Part shown: piece after piece, positions 1 through 8,317 of the stretch | How positions within the stretch are numbered: the first letter of the stretch is position 1 | Layout: each line of letters starts with the position of its first letter | DNA from: Stephanodiscus triporus | Lineage: Eukaryota; Bacillariophyta; Thalassiosirophyceae; Thalassiosirales; Thalassiosiraceae | Reading direction: 5' to 3' | NCBI GenBank assembly: GCA_036939755.1 | Contig: JALLAZ010000420.1 | Location: forward strand, 1-15,766 | Length of the DNA stretch: 15,766 nucleotides | Notes under the pieces: generated by a model | Databases searched by the model: none | What the model was told of the DNA's origin: nothing | The model's input: only the letters and a program-made list of their open reading frames with translations | Position numbers and translations under genes: made by a program

Positions 1-247
1 GCTTTCTCGCGATTCACATTGCCGCGTGCACTCAGTGCCGCGTGTTATACGGTAGTTCCCAAATGTCGCGGCCAGTTACATGGTCATTAGATATTGATTC
101 CTCCGTCAAACATCGGAACTTTGTTTGAACATACACGTTGCTGGAGACTTCAAGGAGGGGAGAGAAAGAGAGAACAAACTTAGCATCTGAGGCAAAACCA
201 GCAGTTATGGACAACACTGAACTGTGAGTTCTTCCAAAGTCAGCAGA
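1..247 (+). promoter_or_regulatory. Upstream region and probable 5' UTR of the Miro gene
   Basis: No coding region is supported here. The stretch holds a purine-rich tract (about 149-177, GGAGGGGAGAGAAAGAGAGA and flanks) and a seven-codon upstream reading frame, ATG at 207 to TGA at 225-227, which closes 20 bases before the Miro start. If the transcript begins upstream of 207, this short frame could lower translation of Miro. No TATA box or transcription start can be assigned with confidence. Confidence 0.35.
207..227 (+). other. Possible short upstream ORF (6 codons plus stop) before Miro
   Basis: ATG at 207 followed by GAC AAC ACT GAA CTG TGA. It ends just before the Miro ATG at 248 and does not overlap it. 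Whether it lies within the transcript is not visible from the DNA, so its role is inference only. Confidence 0.25.
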
Positions 248-2919
248 ATGAAAAAGGGCGGAAATATCACTATCCTAATGCTCGGGGACAGTAAGTTGGC
301 CCGATCGGCCGAACATTTTTGTGATCAACTATTTATGTTTGATTGCAGACAGCCGGCCTTTTGGTGCTGTGATATTGACCTTCACGCTTCTGATCAATCT
401 ATTTCGTTCATTTTTCAGATGGAGTAGGAAAATCAAGCCTTGTGTCAACCTTTGTCTCTCGCCATTTCTCTGAATGCGTCCCTGGGGTATTGACTCGCGT
501 ACGACTTCCTCCTGATCCGCACTTGTCTAAATGCACCACAACAATAATTGACACTCAAGGGGGGGATACAGTTTTGAGCAATGCCTTGTCGTTGAGTGGA
601 ACGGATAGAGACAGTTTGGTATCCGCTGATACTATTCCTAGCTTTGGAAAGCCACATGTGGATGTGGCTAGTATTGATGACGGTGTGTCATCGCCTCCGG
701 GATGTAATTTTCCAAGTATGAGAGTAGGTGTCAGTGAGAAGAGTGGTGGCTCGTCGCCTACATCATCATCTGGCAAACAAGACTATGCAGTGAACCCATA
801 TCGCAGTGTGGACGCAATTATTCTTGTCTACGATCTTGACCGGATTGAATCATTTCATCGCCTAGAAGATCATTGGCTCCTCTTAATTGAGCGTTGCTAC
901 AGCGGAGAACTGCCAGTAATCGTCGCAGGAAACAAAATGGACAACTTGGCTGCCGAATCTGATAATCAAAATTCCCCTTCCAGGCAGCAGATCATCGCCT
1001 TGCTCCAAAGATTCAAATTCGTCCGGCAGTGTATCAAATGCAGCGCTAAAGAGCTGCTAAACGTGGATGAGTTGTTTACCAAGTCACAGCAATCTGTTCT
1101 TTGCCCAATTTGGCCTTTATACGACTTGAATACGGGTAAACTTACCGCTGCTTTCTCAAGGGCATTTACTCGGATTTTCCGCATCTTTGATACTGATCGA
1201 GATGGGCTGTTGAGCGACGCTGAATTGAATGCATTCCAACAGAAAATTTGGGGTGTCTCGCTCCTGGAGAAAGATCTCAGTGGTTGGAAAGAGATGGTAA
1301 CTCAACAAAATGTTAGCAGTGGAGACGGAAAAGATGTCCTTCGCGATGGGAAATTCACAGAAGCCGGTTTTTTGACCATATTTGATGTCTTAATTACCAG
1401 TCAAAATCGATTAGAAGTTCCCTGGAAAGTGTTGCGAGCTTTTGGGTATGATGACGACTTAAACTTGGTCATGCCTACGTCTCTCTCTCTCCCAGAGGGA
1501 TGTGATGTGGAGTTTCCCTACCTGAATCCTAATGATTGGAGATTGACAAGGTCTGATATTGACTTTTTGACAAGCATCTTCGTCCGGTTTGACTCCGATG
1601 GCGATGGTACCCTGTCTTCGACGGACATTCACTCGATTTTTTTGGTACTCTCTCCCCCCTCCCCTCCGTGGGGCGAGCGCGGGAACAGCTTATTCAGAGA
1701 CTGCTACTCTCTCCCTCTTATTGAGAACGAAAAGACACCGCCTTCATCACCTAGTGACCCTTTTGATGCAGACATGGCTTCATCTCCTACGTCTCAGCCG
1801 TCTTCGACGTCATCGATTATATCTGCAAGTGGAGTCACAATATCAAGCTCGACGATGCCATCAGTAGATATGTCGAAAGACACAGCGTCTTTGTACTTCA
1901 ACAATTTATCAGGGCACAAACCGCTGTCATATCTTTCCTGGATGAATCGCTGGCACATGATTTGCACCATTTCTCCGACGATAACTAGGGCTGAGATGTA
2001 CAAACTTGGCCACAGTTTTGTGCAAGATCCGCCTAGATGTTTACTCAAACCGACCAAAGTTGACCAAGCTGCCTATAATCCCCCCTCTATCATCGAGGCG
2101 CCACATATCGTTGTACGGGCCGTTGTTCTTGGGAGTAAAAGTAGTGGAAAAAGAGAATTGGTTCACAAATTGCATCGATGGCAGAGCCCAAGGGGGGGCA
2201 AAATTGAATCAGAATATCCTGCAACGAGTTGCTCGGTGTCGAAAATAATCAGATCAAGCTCCGGGTGCACCACCACGCAGAAAGGCGAGGAATTGACGGT
2301 CCATGTAATATTGACCGAGGTTCCAGCGGTTGACATGTCTAGCGATACTGAACGGATGAATTTGAGGGCTCGGCTTGATACTCTTTTGGGCAGGGAAAAG
2401 TCCGGGAAAAGGCCCTATGACATGGCCGTGCTAGCTTTTGATGCGACGAGTATGCAGAGTTTGGAGTTTGCAAAAGAGCTCGAAAGATTTGTCTTGACCG
2501 ACACAATGCCGAGGGTGTTTGTTGCCACTGCTACTGATGAGGCAGGAAATGAATCAGGTTCATCGAGCAGTGGATCGAAACCCATTCGCGAAGCTTTTCG
2601 GCACTGCGAGTTCATGGATTTAGAGCCACCGATTTTTGTTTCACTCGACGCGGAGAGTAAATTGGATGCGTCTGCCCTCGATCACCTGGTTAGTTGTGTC
2701 TTTGGTGAACGTCAAGTTGCCGTCTCGTTTCGATCTACCCCGCATGGCGATAAGAAGCGAGGGGTCGCTAAGAAAAGAAAAGTTCTTTGGATTGGTGGTC
2801 TGGTGACGGCGGGTATCATTGTTGTTCTAGGGTTCACGAAGAAAAAGATGGCGTCCTCGAACACCGAGAGAGGTGGTTGGCTCAAGTTGTTCCAATCATT
2901 AATGCCATTCTCATTTTAG
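248..2919 (+). CDS. Mitochondrial Rho GTPase (Miro/Gem1 family), tail-anchored
   Basis: Outer mitochondrial membrane GTPase that links mitochondria to motors and takes part in mitochondrial distribution and ER contacts (known role of the family). Exons are 248-290 and 419-2919; the 128 bp intron 291-418 (GTAAGT...TTTCAG) is proven by the rebuilt P-loop GDNGVGKSSL at residues 13-22. Product 847 aa. Order: N-terminal GTPase with NKMD (186-189) and SAK (223-225); EF-hand loop DTDRDGLLSDAE (272-283); second EF-hand DSDGDGTLSSTD (406-417); a helix region with SYLSWMNRWHM; C-terminal GTPase with P-loop GSKSSGKR (586-593) but no clear NKxD; then a transmembrane anchor near 802-820 followed by TKKK. 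Human and yeast homologues are near 620-660 aa. The extra length comes from Ser-rich insertions at about 68-137 and 450-502 and a 25-residue tail after the anchor. The start at 248 is the first ATG in frame with the P-loop. Confidence 0.95.
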
Positions 2920-2931
2920 TGGATAAGAGCA

Positions 2932-2995
2932 CACTGTACAGATTAGAATGTAGCGATTAGAAAGCATATTAGCTATGAATGTTGATTGTACAGTG
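2932..2995. repeat. Inverted repeat in the Miro-Ku70 convergent intergenic region
   Basis: CACTGTACA at 2932-2940 is the exact reverse complement of TGTACAGTG at 2987-2995, giving a 9 bp stem with a 46-base loop. It begins 12 bases after the Miro stop, so it lies in the likely 3' UTR of Miro and possibly of Ku70 on the other strand. A role in 3' end formation or RNA stability is speculation. Confidence 0.4.
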
Positions 2996-3092
2996 AATGA
3001 ATGATACTCTTGAATCAATTATTCAACAGTCAGTTCTGGGCCTGGCGATGTGAACAGAATTCAAAAAGGAAAAACATTAGACCACAACCCAT

Positions 3093-5953
3093 CTACTCCT
3101 TGAAGAGCTCCTTCTCAATACACCTGTGAACACGATCAACGAGATCATTCTTTTTTCCCGAAAGCCTTTCACCCTGCGATTTCAGGAAAGCTTTCAACTC
3201 ATCATTTTTCATATCAGCAATCTCTTCATTCTTATACATATCAATCCACTCCTGTCCGATGCTCTCCCTTTTCAAGTCTCGATCCTTCGAAGATGGAGGG
3301 GGCGCCTTCCGCTTACGTTCCTTCTTCACGGGCTGTTCGTCCTCGGGGAGACTGCTCGAGAAAGATTCGATCTCGTCCATGGCATTTTTCATCATGAAAT
3401 GGACTCTCATCCTCGCGTCATCTTCTACCCGTCCAAGTTTCTTCCCGAGGGAGACCGACTCCAGGTAACCGAAGAAATGCTTTAGATAAGGGTTTTCGGG
3501 TAGGCACGAGGAAAAATCATCGAAGCGAAGGACGCACTTCGAGATCAATCTCTTCGCCGCGTCCACGGAGTCTCGGTCGGCGAATCCAATATCCTTCTCG
3601 GGAACGTCCCTAACATCCTCCCTGTACGGGAGCTGGGTGACGACGAACCAGTCGGACTCGTCGTCCCTAGGGACCAGCGCCACCATCTTCGACGTTGCCG
3701 TCGCTCGCAGGAGCAGCTCGCCGACGGCGAAGACGCCCTTCTTCTTCATGGACCGCTTCAGGTTGTAAAGCGCCCTGCCCGAGCCACGCACTCGAGAGTC
3801 GTTGGCGATGGCGAGGACGGCCTTCGACATCAAATTCGTCGCGGGGAGGAACGCCATCGGGCGGAAACCGTGCAACACCAACCCCGCCTTATCCAGCGAA
3901 TTGGTCAGTTTTTTCATCGTCGCGACATTCTCCGGGGGGAGGGATACCCTGCCGCAGAAGTCGGCGAAGTGATGGATATTTTCCGGCTGCACCTCCTCGC
4001 CCGACTCCGCGATGATGCGAATTGTTCTCCTTATCGTCACTCTGTGGGGATGGAAAGGTGCGGGCGGGGAGAAAAAGACGAGGTGGGCACATGAAGAAAA
4101 AGAGATGCGATCTCGACGCTCAACGGAATTTTCGCCATGCCGCCGACCCGCACACTTACTTGTTATTTTCCTGATGAACCGAGACCTTCTGCGGCTTATT
4201 CCTAACCTGCACCACTCCGTACAAATCGAGCATGATACCGGGACGATCACCGGCGTCGATTTCCCCCCCGCCGTCCCCCCGTCGTCCCATCCAGCCCGGC
4301 AGGAGCAACGGCAGCGTCGCGTACTTTCTTCTCCTCTTCGTCCCGCTCGCGAATTTTTCGAGGATGGTGTCGATGTCCACCACCGCGGCCGCTGGTAATT
4401 TCCCACTGTCATCGTCGGCGGAGAGATCCGACGTATAGTTTTCGCCGTCGCTAGGGGCCGTCATTAGATCGTTGTAGAAGATTTTTACGTCGAAGGGCCC
4501 GTCGCCCTCGGATTCCGATGACTGGCGTTTAGGCAAGGGCAGCACGTGAATAGCCACTCCAGCCTCCTGATAGTCTCGCTTCAGCGCGTTCATGCGCGTC
4601 CTTTGGACCTCGTTGCCGTGGCACGGATCGTCCTGATTGGTGAAGATCCACACGGCCTTGGAGTCGGGAGGTTGCTTGCTCGCGGGGGTGGGACTCCTCA
4701 CGCATCTGGCGACAAAAAAATGGAGACAGAGATATGGAGACGGAGGAGTAATATTTCAGGACGTACACGAATGGAAGCGAAATCTCTTGTGAGAATTGCA
4801 CGCACGCATCTGACGATACGCACGCGAGGAGAGAACATCACATTCGATCTCGGATCGCGCAAGGAGGACGCGTCGGAACGGATATGCCAACGAGGACGCC
4901 GCGGACAAACTCACTTGGCGCTGCTGAATACTTTCAGCGCGGCGGTCAAACCCCGTCGCAGACTGCAAACGGCCAAATCGTCATCTTCCTCCAACTTCGC
5001 CTCCTCGCCTGCGCCTCCATCGCCCGTCTTCCGACGAGGGACGGAGGAGAATTCCCCGCGCAAATCCCGCCTACGTCTGCTTCGTTCGCCCCCGGGATCC
5101 TCGCCGTGGTCGTACGGCAGGCACTCCTGCATGGCGAGGACCTGCCCTATCCCCGGCGCCGCCAGCTCGATCAGCTCGTGCGTCGTCGGGAGCGGATCCT
5201 CCTCCTCCCCCTCGTATTCGTCGTCGTCGTCTTCTTCGTCGATGTCGTCGTCCTCCCCGTCGCCTCCGCCGTCGCCGCCGAAGCCTCGGCGACGACGACG
5301 GCGGCGGAGGCGACGGTTACGATTCGGATCGCACCCGTACAGCAGCACCCCCACGCCGTCCCTCTTCCCGGACTTGGTCTCGGCGACGTCGCGCACCTTC
5401 GCGCGCAGGAGGCGGTGCGCCGCCATCGCGGCCACGTCCATGGGCGAGTAGCAGCGTACGACCCCGCCCCCCCGGCGGTCGTCGTCGTCGTCGCTCCCGT
5501 GTTGAGGATCGTCGTCCCCGGCGTCGTCGTTTTCGCCGTCGTCGTTGGAGGGCGGCGGCGGTCGGCACGGCACGTGGCGCTCGAACATGGACGCGTCGCA
5601 GTCGAACAGCAGCAGCACGTGCTCGGCTCCGTAGAGACGGACGGCGCCCCCCGCCCCGCCGTCGAGGTCGTCGTCGTCGTAGTACTCGTCGTCGAATGGA
5701 TCGCCATCCTCGAAGTCGAGCTGTTCATGTTGTCGCAAGTCGCACGGACGTCATTGCGACGGCGAGAGAGCGGAACGAACGGACGCAAGTAAGTACGGCG
5801 GGCAGAGAACTGGGGGCAACGAAAGATCGGCACGGCATGGCATGCGGACGATGCGCGAGACATCCTTCCCCACGCTCCCCCCGGGGGGCGAAGAAAGAAG
5901 CAGACAAACGGAAGGCGGCATTGGGCACTCACGTCGTCCCCGAAGGGGTTCAT
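3093..5953 (-). CDS. Ku70 DNA end-binding subunit (XRCC6 homologue) with SAP domain
   Basis: Nuclear subunit of the Ku70/Ku80 ring that binds double-strand breaks and starts non-homologous end joining; in many eukaryotes it also acts at telomeres. Four exons on the minus strand: 5953-5933, 5720-4915, 4705-4160, 4041-3093. Introns are 5932-5721, 4914-4706 and 4159-4042; all begin GTGAGT or GTAAGT, end in AG and keep the frame, giving 773 aa (human about 609). N-terminal vWA-like domain: VLLLFDCDASMF (about 42-53), LLYGCDPNRN, HELIELAAPGIGQVLAMQE, and AVWIFTNQDDP (about 293-303). The beta-barrel core includes IMLDLYGVVQVRNKP and GLVLHGFRPMAFLP. The last 40 or so residues form a SAP motif (MKNDELKAFLKSQGERLSGK). 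The extra length is acidic or Arg/Gly-rich low-complexity sequence inside the vWA part. Exon 1 codes only seven residues, MNPFGDD; it is chosen because the large exon has no ATG between its upstream stop (5751-5753) and the vWA motif. Confidence 0.92.
5187..5318 (-). repeat. Low-complexity Arg, Gly and Asp/Glu tract in Ku70
   Basis: Codes for Ku70 residues about 142-185: a run of Arg, then Gly-Asp repeats, then a long Asp/Glu run. It interrupts the vWA-like domain between LLYGCDPNRN and HELIELAAPG. On the plus strand it reads as GTC/TCG triplet repeats, which is why long false reading frames appear there. Confidence 0.7.
5472..5552 (-). repeat. Asp-rich low-complexity tract in Ku70
   Basis: Codes for Ku70 residues about 64-90, Asp/Asn-rich with two Asp clusters. 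It lies between the first vWA strand and YSPMDVAAMAAHRLL. Such GAC/GAT triplet runs are prone to length change. Confidence 0.6.
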
Positions 5954-6222
5954 ACTTTTTTTGGATGATTTCTGTTTAAGTAGAATCTACCTGTAAGAGT
6001 TCGTCGTTCAGCGTGTCTCAAAAAAACTCTTTGCTGAGAGCGGGGTTTAGCTCCCGCCATAATCTCCGGGAAAAGGGGGCGCGCGGGGGCCGGCTCACTA
6101 CCCCCAAATCTTTGCACTTGAAGAAGCACAAAGAAGCTCTCGTCGCGCACCGCGTGCTGGTCATCGACTGAAAAATCAAACACGCAACGCCATATTTGAT
6201 AATATCAATAGGAGCATTTCCT
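5954..6222. promoter_or_regulatory. Divergent upstream region between Ku70 and the lumenal protein gene
   Basis: 269 bases separate the start codons of two oppositely oriented genes, so promoters for both must lie here or overlap their 5' ends. A GC-rich block sits near 6066-6100 (GGGGGCGCGCGGGGGCCGGC). No coding region or clear TATA element is seen. Confidence 0.4.
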
Positions 6223-7269
6223 ATGATGATGTATTTTGTCACTACTGCTGCCCTTGCGGCAGCCCTCATGTCTGGAGTGTCGGGATTTTCGTGTCAGCGG
6301 CCTCATGCTTCCAGAACGGCGACAAGTCAATTAATGATGTCGTTGTCTTCCCCTGAATCATCGCGTCGTGATATTCTTTCGAATGCTGCATCATTTGCCG
6401 CTTTCGGCATTTCGGCTATTGTTATTGATCCCAACACTGCCGCGGCCGCATCTCTAAGAACCTTAACTGGTGGCGCCGTTACAGCGCAATCTGCTGCGAA
6501 CAAGGCCGCCGAGAGTTATCAAGGTGTGTACACGGACCCCAATCACAAAGAGGGATATCGCGTTATCATGGCTTCTGGTAAAGGTGCGAAAATGACATTG
6601 AGTGATGGTGCTGGAGATGAAACGTACAAGAACATCCCTATTGGTGTGTCTGGAAATGAATTATCATTTGATTTTTCGTTCAGTAAGTTTATCATTGCTG
6701 TAACGAATTACTATCTCGCTGTCGTCGTTTTAACGAAGCGCAATCTCACATCTATATTTGAATGAAACCTTGAAACGTGTTTATTAACAACAAAAGAGGG
6801 TGGACCCAAAGGCGTCGTAGCTGTCTTATCCGATGATAAGCAATCTCTCACTTTTCCGGATGGGAATATTTGGAAAAAGAATGCCAACAAGTTTGACGGG
6901 ATTTACAAAGATCCTAAAAATCCAAATGGTTACCGCATCATCCGAAAATATCTTGGAGAAAACAGCAACATAAATTTCTTGGCAGAGATCAATGATACTG
7001 GGAATGAGAATGATTCTGTGTTTGTTAAGGGATCGCATGCTTCGCTTTTTAGCATTCCAACTGCAGCGTTTACGTTCTATGATTTGCCAGGCACTGCGAA
7101 GGTTGTACGCGAGAAGCCTACGAACATTATAAGCTACGCATTGCAAGGGACGCAGGATGATTCGAATGGGACACCTTTGGTTGGTCAATTCTCTCTAGAG
7201 GACTCAAATACTGTCTTCCCATACGGAACTATCACCTTCCCCGACAAAACAGTCTGGACCCGTATTTAA
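6223..7269 (+). CDS. Predicted thylakoid-lumenal protein made of two tandem copies of one domain
   Basis: I do not recognise a named family. Exons 6223-6682 and 6797-7269; intron 6683-6796 (114 bp, GTAAGT...AAAAG) restores FSFKGGPKGVV across the junction; 310 aa. Residues 1-21 are a signal peptide ending in GVSG/FS, an ASAFAP-like plastid-entry junction. A basic, Ser-rich stretch follows, then SSRRD (46-50) with a hydrophobic run and an AAAA site near 73-76, resembling a twin-arginine thylakoid transfer signal. The mature part has two related halves: 99-181 begins YQGVYTDPNHKEGYRVI and ends LTFPDGNIWKK; 186-310 begins FDGIYKDPKNPNGYRII and ends ITFPDKTVWTRI. The earliest in-frame ATGs are three in a row at 6223; the first is taken. 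No catalytic motif is visible. Lumenal location is inferred from the presequence. Confidence 0.85.
6517..6879 (+). repeat. Domain copy 1 of the lumenal protein
   Basis: Residues 99-181, split by the intron. It shares with copy 2 the opening pattern [YF]-x-G-[VI]-Y-x-D-P-x(4)-G-Y-R-[VI]-I and the closing pattern TFPDxxxW. Confidence 0.7.
6892..7266 (+). repeat. Domain copy 2 of the lumenal protein
   Basis: Residues 186-310, all in exon 2. Same opening and closing motifs as copy 1, but the middle is about 40 residues longer. Confidence 0.7.
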
Positions 7270-7758
7270 TTGGAACCACAGCAAGGACAGTAGCAGTAGA
7301 TATCTATCTAATGCAAAAATACTTTGTATTGCAGTCTCTACTTCCTTGGATCTAGATAATTGGCTCTTGTAACTTACGATAGTTCAGCTCGTCACCATCT
7401 AATGCACGTGATAAACGCACGTACTAATACATTCAATCTTGGCGTCAACGTTGATGATATTGCTGGCGTGGAGGAGCCGACCAAACTACTCGCACCATCA
7501 TCGTAATCGACCGACAAGTCAAGCAGATAAGCATATGCCCGACAAGTTGCACCACATGTCTTCGTCTACGGATAACACAGCACAAACAACGATACTACGA
7601 TACAATTCTAATCCTCTTGTCGCGTGATTTGCATGTTGTGAATGCCTTTCTTTTTGATGCACAGTAGTGAAGGTTATGGCCATTAGAGATGAATGTGACC
7701 TGCTTGGCAATTACACACACAACGAATAAGAAAAGGATGAATTCGGGATCGCGCGCAA
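7270..7758. other. Intergenic stretch without a supported gene
   Basis: 489 bases after the lumenal protein stop. The only reading frames are short, lack sensible composition and match nothing I know. It holds the 3' end of the preceding transcript. A CACGTG hexamer lies at 7404-7409, which could be chance. Confidence 0.5.
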
Positions 7759-8067
7759 TCATTTCGCTTCATACGACACAGTGACGACTCCTTCTTTAGG
7801 TTGGCGAGTGTTGATGCCGCCTCGAGAATAGTTCTGTAGCGCTTCTTGCGCATCCCCCTTTAAACAAAGTAGTGAAAGACAAATTACACCATCAGGTGCA
7901 GTAAAATTACAGAGCCTACTCATACCCCCAATCGAAACCCGGCCGCAAATGCACCTGGGGCTGTGCATCGAGCAGCAGCCGGCGAACTTCGCGGCCTTGT
8001 CGCAGCCCGGATGGGTGCAACACTTTCGAGGGACGCCGTGGGCGAGCACACACACCCCTCTATGCAA
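7759..8067 (-). CDS. Start-less fragment resembling Cys/His zinc-finger repeats of the WRKY19-like algal type
   Basis: The frame contains RGVCVLAHG, then CTHPGCDKAA and CCSMH, which fits the pattern GGVC..HG...C-x4-C...C-x(2,3)-H seen in repeat zinc-finger proteins common in stramenopiles and often labelled WRKY19-like. Only about one and a half units are present. The frame is open to a TGA at 8098-8100 but has no ATG before the cysteines, so this is either an internal exon (a possible acceptor AG sits just before GGGGTG) or a remnant. A possible 68 bp intron, 7925 to 7858 (GTATGAG...TTTAAAG), would change the end and move the stop to 7796-7798. Function unknown; DNA or RNA binding would be a guess. 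Confidence 0.33.
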   Translation of the reverse strand: MHRGVCVLAHGVPRKCCTHPGCDKAAKFAGCCSMHSPRCICGRVSIGGMSRLCNFTAPDGVICLSLLCLKGDAQEALQNYSRGGINTRQPKEGVVTVSYEAK

Positions 8068-8113
8068 TATTGTTGCATGCCGGTTTGGAGGAGCACTTCA
8101 GTGTCTCATTTAC

Positions 8114-8254
8114 TAAGGGTTGCTGAAACGTATATCTTTGGAACTAGATACAAAATATTACTCCTTACTCTGCAGCGCAACTATTTAGTTCTGATGCCTT
8201 AGAATTGAAAAGACGTGGCCTCCTCCTCCTACGTAGATTTTTGAGCAACCCTTA
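8114..8254. mobile_element. Candidate short MITE-like element with terminal inverted repeats
   Basis: TAAGGGTTGCT at 8114-8124 is the exact reverse complement of AGCAACCCTTA at 8244-8254. The match resumes after one mismatch for three more bases (GAAA against TTTG). Read as a TA target duplication, the element would be 8116-8252 (137 bp), starting AGGGTTGCT and ending AGCAACCCT, flanked on each side by TA. It codes for nothing. TA duplications are typical of Tc1/mariner-derived elements, but with arms this short chance cannot be excluded. Confidence 0.35.
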
Positions 8255-8317
8255 TCTACAACCAAACACGAGAACCGAAGCCTGATCTCGCGGTGTCAGC
8301 CCGATGTTGGAAAAAGT

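Noticed and set aside
32..217. 61-codon minus frame upstream of Miro
   Set aside because: It is short, lacks any motif and lies in the likely promoter and 5' UTR of Miro.
224..427. 67-codon plus frame covering the Miro start and intron
   Set aside because: It has no ATG at its start and reads through the intron to a stop, whereas splicing 291-418 restores the P-loop. A nearer AG at 347-348 was also considered as acceptor, but it destroys the P-loop.
4546..5792. Two long plus-strand frames of about 300 codons opposite Ku70 exons 2 and 3
   Set aside because: They arise from GTC/TCG triplet repeats complementary to the Asp-rich Ku70 exon, consist of Ser, Arg and Val runs, and run through the Ku70 intron.
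5171..5953. Minus-strand frame beginning MNPFGDD and continuing as one 260-residue protein
   Set aside because: Only its first seven codons are real (Ku70 exon 1). After the GTGAGT donor it reads intron and then an out-of-frame Thr/Arg-rich shadow of exon 2.
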